From Roseateles_B sp041912595 (lineage in GTDB: Bacteria > Pseudomonadota > Gammaproteobacteria > Burkholderiales > Burkholderiaceae_C), in contig JAYRMR010000002.1 of assembly GCA_041912595.1 (NCBI GenBank), forward strand, positions 83,442 through 147,441: a stretch of DNA of 64,000 nt. The letters run 5' to 3'. The notes beneath the pieces are model-generated. The model saw only the letters and a program-made list of their open reading frames with translations. It did no database searches and was not told the DNA's origin. Positions 42,359-51,081 of the stretch are shown in pieces. Both the position numbers and the translations under genes were made by a program. Positions within the stretch are counted from its first letter, which is position 1. Every line of letters begins with the position of its first letter.

Positions 42359-45300
42359 GTGCTAGCATCGGCCGCAGTCTCCATCCCGAACCGGTGTCAC
42401 GGGCGAGCGGCCGCAGACGCGTGCCGCGTCCTGCCGACGGGGCTCCCTCTGCCATCGGGCAGCGCCCCTCCACCCGCCGCCGGCCCCGCCGTCTTGCGAG
42501 TCCTCGACCGTCTCGATCCCAGCCACCGCGCTGACCTCGCCAGGCTCCTGCCGTGGCAGGGCCTGCTGCTGGGCGTGCTCCTGCTGTGCTGGTGGGTGCC
42601 CGTGCCGGAGGCGCTGCGGGGCGTCGGGTCCTATGCACCGCTGCATGCGCTGCTCGAGACGCTGTCCATCGCCATCTCCGCCCTGATCTTCAGTCTGGCC
42701 TGGGGCAGCCGCCTGGGCCAGGTGCCGGCGAATGTGTGCGTGCTGGCCTGCGCCTTCGCGGGCGTGGCTATGCTCGACTTCTCGCACCTGCTGTCCTACT
42801 CCGGCATGCCGGACTACGTGACGCCCGCGGGCCCCGAGAAGGCGATCGACTTCTGGCTGGCGGCGCGGCTGATGGCCGGCCTCGGCTTGCTCTGGATGGT
42901 GGCGCTGCCCTGGCGGGCGCCGCTGCCGCGGGCGAGCCGCCGGGCACTGCTGGCGGTCGTGCTGCTGGGCGTGGGGCTGGTGCACTGGGTCGTGCTCGTC
43001 CATCCCGAGTTCCTGCCCCGCACCTTCATCGCGGGGCAAGGCCTGACCCCGCTCAAGGTCGGCGCCGAGTACCTGCTGGTCATCCTGCTCCTGGGCACCG
43101 CCCTGCTGCTGCTGTGGCGCATGCGCGGGCCCACGCCCTTCCATGCCGTGGCGCTGCTGGGCGCCGTGCTGGGCATGGCGATGAGCGAGCTCTTCTTCAC
43201 GCTCTATGCGAGCGTCACCGACGTGCTCAACCTCGCCGGCCACGTCTACAAGGTGATCGCCTACCTGTTCCTGCACCGGGCCGTCTTCATGGAGGCCGTG
43301 CAGCGCCCCTACATGGAGCTGGAGCAGGTGCGCCAGCAGCTGCAGGCCACGCTGGAGACGGTGCCCGACCTGGTCTTCGAGATGGATGCCGACGGCCGCT
43401 ACCTCAGCTACCACTCGCCGCCCAGCGAGCTGCTGGCCGCGCCGTCGGAGGCCTTCATCGGCCGGCTCGTGAGCGAGGTCCTGCCGGCCGAGGCCGCCGC
43501 CGCGGTGATGCAGACGATGGCCCTGGCCCTGGCCCATGGCAGCGCCGGCGGCCAGCGCATCACGCTGGACCTGCCGATCGGCCGGCGCCACTTCGAGCTG
43601 CACGCCACGCGCTGCGCCCATGCGCCGGGCCAGGGGCCGCGCCTGATCGTGCTCTCCCGCGACATCACGCAGGCCGTGAACGCCCGCGACGCCCTGCTGG
43701 AGGCCGCGCAGCAGACGCAGGCCATCCTGGACAACGTCGTCGACGGCATCATCACCATCGACCGCCAGGGCACGGTGCGCAGCTTCAACCGCTCGGCCAG
43801 CACGATCTTCGGCTACGAGGCCGGCGAGGTGATCGGCCGCAACGTCAAGATGCTGATGCCGGCGCACATCGCGGCGGCCCATGACGGCTATCTGGCGGAC
43901 TACGCCCGGACCGGCATCCGCCAGGTGATCGGCCGGGACCGCGACGTGGAGGTCGAGGGCCTGCGCAAGGACGGCGCGCGCTTCCCCATGAGCCTGGCCG
44001 TGAACGAGATCGAGCGCGAAGGCGAGCGCGTCTACATCGGCATGGTGCGGGACATCACCCAGCGCCGCGCCGCCGAGGCCGAGATCCAGCGCCTGGCCTT
44101 CTTCGATCAGCTGACCGAGCTGCCCAACCGCCGCCTGCTGCTGGACCGCCTCGAGCGAGCCGTGCTGAGCGCGGCGCGGCGCAGCCAGCTCGGCGCCCTG
44201 CTCTTCATCGACCTCGACGAGTTCAAGCTGCTCAACGACACCTGGGGCCACGACTTCGGCGACCGCGTGCTGGTGCAGGTCGCGCACCGCCTCAGCGGCT
44301 CGGTGCGCGAGGGCGACACCGTGGCCCGTCTGGGAGGCGATGAGTTCGTGGTCATGCTCGAGAGCCTGGGCGAGACCCGCGAACTGGCTGCAGCCCACGC
44401 CGAGATGGTGGCTCGCAAGATCCTGGCGACCTTCGAGCGGCCCTTCCAGCTGCTGGAGCGCGAGCAGCACAGCAGCCCCAGCATCGGCATCACCCTGTTC
44501 GGCGACAACCTGCTCAGCGCGGGCGAGCTGATGGCCCATGCCGACACGGCCATGTACCAGGCCAAGTCCCAGGGCAAGAACACCTTCCGCTTCTATGACG
44601 CCGAGCTGCAGGCCGTGCTGGCCACGCGCGCGGCGCTGGAGTCGGAGCTGCGCCAGGCCATCGCGCGGCAGCAACTCCTGCTGCACTTCCAGCCGCAGGT
44701 GGACGAGGGCGGCCGGCTGCTCGGCGCCGAGGCCCTGCTGCGCTGGCAGCACCCCGACCGCGGGCTCGTGGCGCCGGGCGTCTTCATTCCCGTCGCGGAA
44801 CAATGCGGCTTCGTGCTGGAGCTGGGCCACTGGGTGCTGGACACCGCCTGCCGGACCCTGGCCAGCTGGGCGGCGCTGCCGGGCTGCCGCGACCTGAACC
44901 TCTCGGTGAACGTGAGCGCCCTGCAGCTGCGCGACCCGCATTTCGTGGCCGGCGTGCTGCAAACCGTGCAGCGCCATGGCGCCGATCCCCGGCGGCTGAC
45001 GCTGGAGCTGACGGAGTCCCTGCTGGCCGAGAACGTGGAGGACACGATCGCCAAGATGCAGGCGCTGCGCGAGGCCGGCGTGGGCTTCTCGCTGGACGAC
45101 TTCGGCACCGGCTACTCCTCGCTGAACTACCTGCGCCGCCTGCCGCTGGAGGAGCTCAAGATCGATCGCAGCTTCGTCAACGACATGATCGACGACCCCA
45201 ACGGCGCCGTCATCGCCCGCACCATCGTCGCCCTGGGCCAGACCTTCGGGCTGCAGGTGATCGCCGAGGGCGTCGAGACCGCCGAGCAGCGCGATGCCCT

Positions 45301-45406
45301 GCTGCACATGGGCTGCCGGCACTTCCAGGGCTACTTCTTCGGCCGACCGATGGACCAGGCCAGCTTCGAGCGCCAGGCGCGGCAGGGCGAGGCCATCCCG
45401 GGCTGA
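42359..45406 (+). CDS. MASE3-PAS-PAS-GGDEF-EAL c-di-GMP protein
   Basis: About 1015 residues. An N-terminal membrane block of about seven helices matches MASE3 (MLDFSHLLSYSGMPDYVTP). Two PAS domains follow (nt 43340-43670 and 43710-44075), then an intact GGDEF (nt 44333-44347) with REGD inhibitory site and an intact EAL (Glu at nt 44729; DDFGTGYSSL; AEGVET). It may be bifunctional. The start is uncertain: no suitable ATG; GTG 42359 and TTG 42494 both precede the first helix, and a TAGCAT box at 42363 would favour the latter. It is inserted between the NUDIX gene and mnmA and sits behind an FNR box. Confidence 0.88.
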   Translation: MLASAAVSIPNRCHGRAAADACRVLPTGLPLPSGSAPPPAAGPAVLRVLDRLDPSHRADLARLLPWQGLLLGVLLLCWWVPVPEALRGVGSYAPLHALLETLSIAISALIFSLAWGSRLGQVPANVCVLACAFAGVAMLDFSHLLSYSGMPDYVTPAGPEKAIDFWLAARLMAGLGLLWMVALPWRAPLPRASRRALLAVVLLGVGLVHWVVLVHPEFLPRTFIAGQGLTPLKVGAEYLLVILLLGTALLLLWRMRGPTPFHAVALLGAVLGMAMSELFFTLYASVTDVLNLAGHVYKVIAYLFLHRAVFMEAVQRPYMELEQVRQQLQATLETVPDLVFEMDADGRYLSYHSPPSELLAAPSEAFIGRLVSEVLPAEAAAAVMQTMALALAHGSAGGQRITLDLPIGRRHFELHATRCAHAPGQGPRLIVLSRDITQAVNARDALLEAAQQTQAILDNVVDGIITIDRQGTVRSFNRSASTIFGYEAGEVIGRNVKMLMPAHIAAAHDGYLADYARTGIRQVIGRDRDVEVEGLRKDGARFPMSLAVNEIEREGERVYIGMVRDITQRRAAEAEIQRLAFFDQLTELPNRRLLLDRLERAVLSAARRSQLGALLFIDLDEFKLLNDTWGHDFGDRVLVQVAHRLSGSVREGDTVARLGGDEFVVMLESLGETRELAAAHAEMVARKILATFERPFQLLEREQHSSPSIGITLFGDNLLSAGELMAHADTAMYQAKSQGKNTFRFYDAELQAVLATRAALESELRQAIARQQLLLHFQPQVDEGGRLLGAEALLRWQHPDRGLVAPGVFIPVAEQCGFVLELGHWVLDTACRTLASWAALPGCRDLNLSVNVSALQLRDPHFVAGVLQTVQRHGADPRRLTLELTESLLAENVEDTIAKMQALREAGVGFSLDDFGTGYSSLNYLRRLPLEELKIDRSFVNDMIDDPNGAVIARTIVALGQTFGLQVIAEGVETAEQRDALLHMGCRHFQGYFFGRPMDQASFERQARQGEAIPG

Positions 45407-45454
45407 GGACGGGCCCGGCAATGGCCCCGCACGGGCAGGCCGGCCGGCATTTGG

Positions 45455-45460
45455 GACAAT
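45455..45460 (+). promoter_or_regulatory. -10-like box directly before mnmA
   Basis: GACAAT ends 6 nt before the mnmA ATG, so the mRNA would begin at the start codon. No Shine-Dalgarno is visible. A GACAAT box is also found before rlmL (19130-19135). Confidence 0.35.
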
Positions 45461-45466
45461 CGGGGC

Positions 45467-46603
45467 ATGAGTTCGTCCCCGCTGTCCCCGTCCGCTGCGA
45501 AGCAGCGCATCGTCATCGGCCTGTCCGGTGGCGTCGATTCCGCCGTTTCCGCCTACCTGCTGAAGAAGGCCGGCCATGAGGTCATCGGCATCTTCATGAA
45601 GAACTGGGAAGACGACGACAACGACGAGTACTGCTCGTCCCGCCAGGACTTCCTCGACGCCGCCTCGGTGGCCGACGTCATCGGCATCGAGATCGAGCAC
45701 GTCAACTTCGCCGCGGACTACAAGGACCGCGTCTTCGCCGCCTTCCTGCGCGAGTACCAGGCCGGCCGCACGCCCAACCCGGACGTGCTGTGCAATGCCG
45801 AGATCAAGTTCAAGGCCTTCCTGGACCACGCCATGGCGCGCGGCGCCGAGAAGATCGCCACGGGGCACTATGCCCGCGTGAGAAGCGTCGGAGACCAGGT
45901 TCAACTGCTCAAGGGCCTGGATCCCCTGAAGGACCAGAGCTACTTCCTGCACCGCCTCCAGCAGCACCAGCTGGCCAAGACGCTGTTCCCCGTGGGCGAG
46001 CTGCCCAAGACCGAGGTGCGGCGCATCGCCGAGGAGATCGGCCTGCCCAACGCGAAGAAGAAGGACTCCACCGGCATCTGCTTCATCGGCGAGCGGCCCT
46101 TCCGCGAGTTCCTCAACCGCTACCTGTCGCACCAGCCCGGCCCCATCAAGGACGAGCGCAGCCGCAAGCTCGGCGAGCACGTCGGCCTGTCCTTCTACAC
46201 GCTGGGCCAGCGCCAGGGCCTGGGCATCGGCGGCATCAAGGAGAAGGGCGCGCCGCGCGGTGGCGGCGAGCACGCGCCGTGGTTCGTGGCCCGCAAGGAC
46301 CTCGAGACCAACACGCTCATCGTGGTGCAGGGGCACGATCACCCGCTGCTGCAGTACCGCAGCCTCGTGGCCGACGACGTCTCCTGGTGCGGCCCCGCGC
46401 CGGCCTTCGGCGGCTTCGGCGCCAAGACGCGCTACCGCCAGGCCGATGCCGCCTGCGCCTTCACGCCCGATCAGCCCGCCGCCGGCCACTTCCGCCTGGA
46501 CTTCCCGCAGGCCCAGTGGGCGGTCACGCCGGGCCAGAGCGCCGTGCTCTACGATGGCGAGGTCTGCCTGGGCGGCGGCGTCATCGCCGAAGCCATGCCC
46601 TGA
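45467..46603 (+). CDS. mnmA: tRNA-specific 2-thiouridylase MnmA
   Basis: 378 residues. Adds sulfur to U34 of Lys, Glu and Gln tRNAs using ATP and a persulfide relay. The PP-loop GLSGGVDSAV is near residue 20. The two catalytic cysteines are in VLCNAEIKF (nucleophile) and STGICFIGE (persulfide acceptor), with YFLHRL in between. Length is typical. The predicted promoter suggests a leaderless transcript. In many relatives it directly follows the NUDIX gene. Confidence 0.95.
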   Translation: MSSSPLSPSAAKQRIVIGLSGGVDSAVSAYLLKKAGHEVIGIFMKNWEDDDNDEYCSSRQDFLDAASVADVIGIEIEHVNFAADYKDRVFAAFLREYQAGRTPNPDVLCNAEIKFKAFLDHAMARGAEKIATGHYARVRSVGDQVQLLKGLDPLKDQSYFLHRLQQHQLAKTLFPVGELPKTEVRRIAEEIGLPNAKKKDSTGICFIGERPFREFLNRYLSHQPGPIKDERSRKLGEHVGLSFYTLGQRQGLGIGGIKEKGAPRGGGEHAPWFVARKDLETNTLIVVQGHDHPLLQYRSLVADDVSWCGPAPAFGGFGAKTRYRQADAACAFTPDQPAAGHFRLDFPQAQWAVTPGQSAVLYDGEVCLGGGVIAEAMP

Positions 46604-46661
46604 GCCGCGATCGGTGAATGCCCGGGCCATGACGCCCGGCACGTGATCAAAGCCAGGCGCT

Positions 46662-47942
46662 GTGGCACGCTGGCAGCCTGTCACGACCTTGCCCTTGAAC
46701 TTCGACCGCTTCCTCGCCCGCATCGCACGCCCCTCGGTCGTGCTGCGCATCGCCACGCTGGCCTACTTCCTGATGGAGTTCGGAAGCCTCGTGACGTCCC
46801 TGCGCGGCGGCAATTCCGAACCCTACGACGGCCTGCTCGCCCAGCTCTACCGCCGCGGCGCGGGCCATCCGCAGGACCCGGCGCTGGTCATCAGCTGCTT
46901 CGTGCTGTTCTGCGGCTTCATCGCGCTGTTCTGGCAGGCCGCCCAGGAGAGCAGCCTCGACCGCCCCCGGCCGCGCGCCCTGCTGCGCATCATCTGGCTG
47001 GACGCGCTGGCCTGGTGCATCACCCCGGCCCTGCCATTCCTCGTGACGGTGCTCGCCTCGGTGCGCCTGCGCCTGCGCCCGGCCTTCTTCTTTGCCGTCA
47101 GCCAGGTGGTGATCCGCCTCGTGCTCTACGCGCTGCTGCCCTCGGAGACCGAATGGCAGGAGCAGCACCAGCCCAACGCTTCGATGTGGGCGCTGCTGAT
47201 GGCGCAGCTGGGGGCCTTCGTGGGCCTGTACGCGATGGCCTTCGGCATCGGGCGGCTGCTGGCCAACGAGGTGGACAAGCGCCGCTGGCTGCAGGTCATG
47301 CTGGCCGAGAAGACCTCCGGCGAGGCGCTGCAGGCCGAGCAGCTGCGCTATGCCGAGCGCATGATGATGGCGCGCGAGCTGCACGACGTCATGGGCCACC
47401 ACCTCACCGCCCTGAACCTGCAGCTGCAGCTCTCGGAGGCCCTGCTCAAGCGCCAGGACGCCGACGGCGCCGCTCAGGCCGTGGCGCGCGCCCGCGAAGG
47501 GGCGGCCCATCTGCTGGCCGACGTGCGCGCCGCCGTGTCGGCCGAGCGCGCCAGCAACCGCATCGACCTGCGCGAGGCCCTGCAGGCGCTGGCCCTGGGC
47601 ATCGCCAGCACCGACATCCAGCTGGAGCTCGACGAGGTCGCCCAGGATCTCGGCCCCCGCACCGCCCACGCGCTGCTGCGCTGCGTGCAGGAGGCCGTCA
47701 CCAACAGCGTGCGCCACGCCCGCGCCCAGCACATCACCGTCCGGCTGCGCCGCGAGGGCGAAGGCGATGCCGCGAACGTCTGCGTCAGCGTCGAGGACGA
47801 CGGCCCGGGCGCGCCGCGCCTGCGCGAGGGCAACGGCCTCAAGGGCATGCAGGAGCGCATGGCCGAGCTCGGCGGCAGCTTCAGCATCCTGAAGAACGGG
47901 CCCGGTTTCATGGTCGAATGGCGGGTACCGCGCAAGAGCTGA
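46662..47942 (+). CDS. Sensor histidine kinase, NarL-family type
   Basis: 426 residues. About six membrane segments in the first 215 residues form the sensor, without a large periplasmic domain. The HisKA_3 motif is MARELHDVMGHHLTALNLQL with His241; a compact ATPase domain ends with DDGPGAPRLREGNGLKGMQERM. Start codon is probably GTG 46662; TTG 46689 is possible. It is followed after 31 nt by a NarL-type regulator gene, its evident partner. The signal is unknown; membrane-embedded sensors of this kind often read envelope state. Confidence 0.88.
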   Translation: MARWQPVTTLPLNFDRFLARIARPSVVLRIATLAYFLMEFGSLVTSLRGGNSEPYDGLLAQLYRRGAGHPQDPALVISCFVLFCGFIALFWQAAQESSLDRPRPRALLRIIWLDALAWCITPALPFLVTVLASVRLRLRPAFFFAVSQVVIRLVLYALLPSETEWQEQHQPNASMWALLMAQLGAFVGLYAMAFGIGRLLANEVDKRRWLQVMLAEKTSGEALQAEQLRYAERMMMARELHDVMGHHLTALNLQLQLSEALLKRQDADGAAQAVARAREGAAHLLADVRAAVSAERASNRIDLREALQALALGIASTDIQLELDEVAQDLGPRTAHALLRCVQEAVTNSVRHARAQHITVRLRREGEGDAANVCVSVEDDGPGAPRLREGNGLKGMQERMAELGGSFSILKNGPGFMVEWRVPRKS

Positions 47943-47973
47943 GCCCAGGAATCACGACAAGAGGAGAGAGTCC

Positions 47974-48618
47974 ATGAGCGAGAAGATCAAGGTGCTGCTG
48001 GTGGAAGACCAGCAACTGGTGCGCGAGGGCCTCAAGGGCCTGCTGGCCCTGCACGAGGAGGTGCAGCTGATCGGCGAGGCCGCCGACGGCGCCGAGGCCC
48101 TGGAGAAGCTGGCCGAGGACCAGCCCGACGTCATCCTCTCCGACATGCGCATGCCGCGCCTGGACGGCACGGGCCTGATCCGCGCCCTGGCCGCCCGCGC
48201 CTGGAAGATCCCCGTGGTGCTGCTCACCACCTTCGACGACGCCGAGGCCTTCGACGAGGCCGTGCGGGCCGGCGCCAAGGGCTTCCTCCTGAAGGCCATC
48301 AGCCCGGACACGCTCGTCCAGGCCCTGCGGGACGTGGCCGCCGGCGGCACGGCGCTGCGCCCTTCGCTGACCGAGCGCATGGAGCGCCCGAGCGTCGAGC
48401 GCGCCTTCAGCGCGACGCCGCAGCCCGATCCGCTCTCGCCCAAGGAGCTGCAGGTGCTGCGCCTCGTGGCCAGCGGCCGCAGCAACACCGAGATCGCGGC
48501 CCTGCTGGGCAACAGCGAAGGCGTGATCAAGAACCACTGCTCGGCGGTGTTCTCCAAGATGGGCGTGCGCGACCGCACCCAGGCCGTGCTGCGCGCCATC
48601 GACCTCGGCTGGATCTGA
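47974..48618 (+). CDS. NarL/FixJ-family response regulator
   Basis: 214 residues. Receiver with Asp57 (ILSDMRMPRLDG) and the conserved TTFDDAEAFDEAVRAGAKGFLLK, then a LuxR-type HTH (LSPKELQVLRLVASGRSNTEIAALLG, followed by VIKNHCSAVFSKMGVRDRTQAV). Binds DNA as a dimer after phosphorylation by the kinase encoded upstream. A strong AGAGGAGAGAG site precedes the ATG. The target genes cannot be named from this window. Confidence 0.93.
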   Translation: MSEKIKVLLVEDQQLVREGLKGLLALHEEVQLIGEAADGAEALEKLAEDQPDVILSDMRMPRLDGTGLIRALAARAWKIPVVLLTTFDDAEAFDEAVRAGAKGFLLKAISPDTLVQALRDVAAGGTALRPSLTERMERPSVERAFSATPQPDPLSPKELQVLRLVASGRSNTEIAALLGNSEGVIKNHCSAVFSKMGVRDRTQAVLRAIDLGWI

Positions 48619-48639
48619 GCCACCTTTGCTTACCTTGAG

Positions 48640-48659
48640 CCCGGCCCGCCCGGGCCGGG
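48640..48659 (+). terminator. GC hairpin after the two-component pair
   Basis: CCCGGCCC and GGGCCGGG pair perfectly around a 4-nt GCCC loop, 21 nt after the regulator stop. There is no T run, so it is a hairpin of uncertain terminator strength. Confidence 0.35.
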
Positions 48660-48676
48660 GTGCCGGCGGGGCCGGC

Positions 48677-48682
48677 TAGAGT
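48677..48682 (+). promoter_or_regulatory. -10-like box directly before the secreted-protein gene
   Basis: TAGAGT ends 8 nt before the ATG at 48691. The transcript would be leaderless or nearly so, and no Shine-Dalgarno is visible. The same hexamer precedes the 35687 and 50381 genes. Confidence 0.35.
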
Positions 48683-48690
48683 GCCGCTCC

Positions 48691-49566
48691 ATGCGAGCGA
48701 TCCCCTCCCGTCTGTGCCGCGCCCTGGCGGCCACCCTGCTGATCAGCCAGGCTGCGCAGGCGGCCAAGCCCCCGCGGCCCGCCAAGCCGGCCCGGCCCAG
48801 TGCCGCCCAGCCCAGCGCCGACATCCCTGAGAGCGCCTGGGCCCTGCTGGAGCCGGACGGCCCCTTCTACGTGCGCTTCGAGGTGGACGGGGACGCGGTG
48901 GACAAGCCTCTCTACCGGCTCAGCGGCAGCTATGACCACGTCGTGCTGGAGATGAAGAGCCCCGGCTCGCCGCAAGTCGAGCAGCTGCGCCTGCGGGTCA
49001 ACACCCTGCTCGGCAGCGCGCGCGCCGAGAGCATCGAGCTGTGGATGCACCAGGGCTTCGAGCTGCGCGACGGCGCCACGGTGCGGCGCGAGATCACGGG
49101 CATGCCCCAATGCGGCTGGGAGGGCGCGACCAAGGACGTGACCATGGAGGGCTTCTACCGCGTCGCCACGCCGCGCACGCTGAGGCGGCCCCTCGAAGAC
49201 GGGCCCGGCCGCGGCGGCCTGTTCAGCACGGACGCCAACACCGATGCCGCCAGCACGCAGCCGGACGGCTACAACACCGAGGCGCCGAACTTCCTGGGGA
49301 CCTACGAGGGGCACTTCGAGATCACGGCCATAGACACGGCGCGCCACATCCTCGAGGGCCGCTTCGCCTTCGACGCCGCCCGCGTGGTGGCCACCCACCG
49401 CGGACGCGACGGCAACATCGACGCGGCGTGCGGCCAGCCCGCGCACTTCAAGCTTCAGACCGTGCGCATCACGGGTGGGGAGTTCCGCATCCGCTACTGC
49501 CTGTCGCCCATGGATCCCAGCAACAGCCGCTACTGCCCGCCCCCGCTGTCGCCCGAATCGCACTGA
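48691..49566 (+). CDS. Secreted protein of unknown function
   Basis: 291 residues. A signal peptide with cleavage near QAAQA is followed by a Pro/Lys/Ala stretch (about 25-45) and a globular domain with many beta-strand-like segments. Three cysteines (PQCGWEG, DAACGQP, IRYCLSP), with a fourth in RYCPPP, could form disulfides in the periplasm. Repeated GTYEGHFEI and LEGRFAFDA strands suggest a barrel or lipocalin-like sheet, but I do not recognise the family. Convergent with the CAP gene, 24 nt apart. Confidence 0.65.
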   Translation: MRAIPSRLCRALAATLLISQAAQAAKPPRPAKPARPSAAQPSADIPESAWALLEPDGPFYVRFEVDGDAVDKPLYRLSGSYDHVVLEMKSPGSPQVEQLRLRVNTLLGSARAESIELWMHQGFELRDGATVRREITGMPQCGWEGATKDVTMEGFYRVATPRTLRRPLEDGPGRGGLFSTDANTDAASTQPDGYNTEAPNFLGTYEGHFEITAIDTARHILEGRFAFDAARVVATHRGRDGNIDAACGQPAHFKLQTVRITGGEFRIRYCLSPMDPSNSRYCPPPLSPESH

Positions 49567-49590
49567 CGCGGTGCGCGGCGCAGGCCCGGC

Positions 49591-50094
49591 TCAGGGACGC
49601 CGGGCCGGGGCGCCCAGATGCATCACCCAGAAGCGCTCGTAGCGTCCTCTGCCGCTGACGCAGGCAACGCCGACGTCCTCGAAATCCGCCCGCATCAGGT
49701 TGATGCAGTGGTCGGGGCTGCCCGTCCACAGCGCGAAGACCTCGTCCAGCCCCAGGGGGCCGGCGGCCAGGTTCTCACCCACGGCCCGCAGCAGATAGCC
49801 GGACACCCGCACGCGCTCGCGCAGCGTGGGACTGCTGCGGCCCTGGTGGCTCAGCTCCCCGCGCTCGGCCAGCTCGGCGGCGAAGTGCTCGGCCGAGGCC
49901 TGCAGCGCCGCACTCCAGCGCAGGGCCGGCGCTGCCTCGAAGGCCCGGCTGCCACACAGGCGGGCCGCCTGCCGCCAGGCGTTGGCGGCGGCCAGCGCCT
50001 CCTCCGCCGTGACCCGGCAGACCGACGCGGGCTCGGCCAGGGCGACCTCGCCCAGCAGGCAGGCCGACAGCAGCAGGAGAGGCAGGGGACGCAT
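49591..50094 (-). CDS. CAP-domain (SCP/PR1-like) secreted protein
   Basis: 167 residues with a signal peptide (cleavage near VALAE). The CAP motifs are present: LRWSAALQASAEHFAAELAERGELSHQGRS, containing the conserved His, and VGENLAAGP. Near the C-terminus TGSPDHCINLM carries the second conserved His, and FEDVGVACV follows. Bacterial CAP proteins of this YkwD-like type are secreted and mostly uncharacterised. A TATGAT box (minus strand, 50103-50108) ends 8 nt before the ATG, so the mRNA may be leaderless. Confidence 0.85.
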   Translation of the reverse strand: MRPLPLLLLSACLLGEVALAEPASVCRVTAEEALAAANAWRQAARLCGSRAFEAAPALRWSAALQASAEHFAAELAERGELSHQGRSSPTLRERVRVSGYLLRAVGENLAAGPLGLDEVFALWTGSPDHCINLMRADFEDVGVACVSGRGRYERFWVMHLGAPARRP

Positions 50095-50102
50095 GGCGCC
50101 AG

Positions 50103-50108
50103 ATCATA
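50103..50108 (-). promoter_or_regulatory. -10-like box directly before the CAP gene
   Basis: TATGAT on the minus strand, five of six to consensus, ends 8 nt before the ATG. Transcription would start about two bases upstream of the codon. No -35 or Shine-Dalgarno is evident. Confidence 0.4.
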
Positions 50109-50225
50109 GAGCCGCGGGCACGAGGACCCTGGCGCCAGGCGGCGAGCCCCTCTCTGCGTCGGCCGCCTGACCGGCGCCCCGCACAAATCCCGAGGCCATT
50201 CAGGCTTTCCACTAAGGGCTTCCAC

Positions 50226-50291
50226 GACCCCGCAAGCCGGGGTCCCTAGGGCTTCCCGCATCCCCATAAAGAGGGGCAATTCATGAGAATT
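50226..50291 (+). promoter_or_regulatory. Dyads upstream of the PEP-CTERM operon
   Basis: GACCCCG-CAAGC-CGGGGTC (50226-50244) is a perfect 7-bp hairpin. AATTC-ATGA-GAATT (50278-50291) is a short operator-like dyad. Both lie in the 286-nt gap before the PEP-CTERM gene. A 24-codon ORF with an AGAGGGG ribosome site starts at 50283, but I do not call it a gene. Confidence 0.3.
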
Positions 50292-50354
50292 CGCACGGTC
50301 TGGACAGGTTCCGGCCCTTGCAGTTCTGAGCGCCGCTCCCCACGCCAGCCCATC

Positions 50355-50360
50355 TAGAGT
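50355..50360 (+). promoter_or_regulatory. -10-like box before the PEP-CTERM gene
   Basis: TAGAGT lies 20 nt before the ATG, giving a leader of about 14 nt that still contains a GGAGGG ribosome site. No -35 is visible. A sigma-54 match sometimes found at PEP-CTERM genes was looked for and not found at correct spacing. Confidence 0.35.
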
Positions 50361-50380
50361 CTGTATTTGGAGGGTTATTC

Positions 50381-51058
50381 ATGCGCAAGCAAGTTCTTTC
50401 GGTCCTGGCGCTCTCTGCCGCCATGGCTTCCGCTCAGGCCAGCACGCTGCTGTCCGAGGGCTTTGACAACGTCAACGGCCTCGCGGCCCAGGGCTGGGTG
50501 TTCACCAACAACAGCCTGAACCCGCTGAACAAGTGGCAGCAGGGCGCCGACGGCGTCTACCCGTCCCAGTCGGGCAGCCCCACCAGCTACGCGATGGCCA
50601 ATGCCGAGAGCAGCCGCAACGGCGCCGGCGGCAACGCCGGCAAGATCGAGAACTGGCTGATCACCAAGACCTTCTCGCTGTCGCAGTCCTTCCAGCTGAG
50701 CTTCTATGCCGCCTCGGAACTGTGGGGCATCTTCGCGGACAGCCTGGAAGTGCGCCTGAGCACCGGCGGCAGCGCCAGCGCCACCAGCAGCTTCACCAAG
50801 CTGCTCGTGTCCATCAACCCCAACGGTGACGTCGACGGCGCCCCGAACGGCTGGACGCGCTACACCGCCACCTTCGACGGCCTGGGCGGCAACGCCTCCG
50901 GCCGCCTGGCCTTCGTCTACAAGGCCGACGGCGCCAGCGCCAACTTCATCGCCCTGGACACGCTGGATGTCAGCACCGTCCCCGAGCCCGCCAGCTACGC
51001 CCTGATCGCCCTGGGCCTGGTCGGTGCCGCCGTGGCCCAGCGCCGTCGCAAGGCCTGA
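50381..51058 (+). CDS. PEP-CTERM sorting-domain protein
   Basis: 225 residues. A signal peptide (cleavage near AQAST) and an extracellular beta-rich domain beginning LSEGFDNVNGLAAQGWVF, as in cleaved-adhesin/choice-of-anchor J domains. The C-terminus is a textbook PEP-CTERM tail: VPEPASYALIALGLVG followed by an Ala/Val stretch and an Arg-rich end. Such proteins are processed by an exosortase (EpsH-type) and tied to exopolysaccharide or surface export; the exosortase is not in this window. First gene of a three-gene unit. Confidence 0.92.
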   Translation: MRKQVLSVLALSAAMASAQASTLLSEGFDNVNGLAAQGWVFTNNSLNPLNKWQQGADGVYPSQSGSPTSYAMANAESSRNGAGGNAGKIENWLITKTFSLSQSFQLSFYAASELWGIFADSLEVRLSTGGSASATSSFTKLLVSINPNGDVDGAPNGWTRYTATFDGLGGNASGRLAFVYKADGASANFIALDTLDVSTVPEPASYALIALGLVGAAVAQRRRKA

Positions 51059-51081
51059 GTTCCACAAGAGGAGAGCAAGAC

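Noticed and set aside
42362..46756. Minus-strand ORF of 1464 codons
   Set aside because: Antisense to the GGDEF-EAL and mnmA genes, both of which carry clear motifs. The antisense translation looks random.
50226..50300. c-di-GMP (GEMM) riboswitch before the PEP-CTERM gene
   Set aside because: The tempting hairpin lacks the conserved GEMM sequences, such as the tetraloop and receptor motifs.
50310..50335. Possible sigma-54 site before the PEP-CTERM gene
   Set aside because: A GG and a TTGC are present, but the spacing is one base too long for the -24/-12 consensus.
50283..50357. 24-codon ORF with a good AGAGGGG ribosome site before the PEP-CTERM gene
   Set aside because: The predicted promoter of the PEP-CTERM gene lies at its end, so it is probably not on the same mRNA. 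No attenuator-like repeat codons are present.
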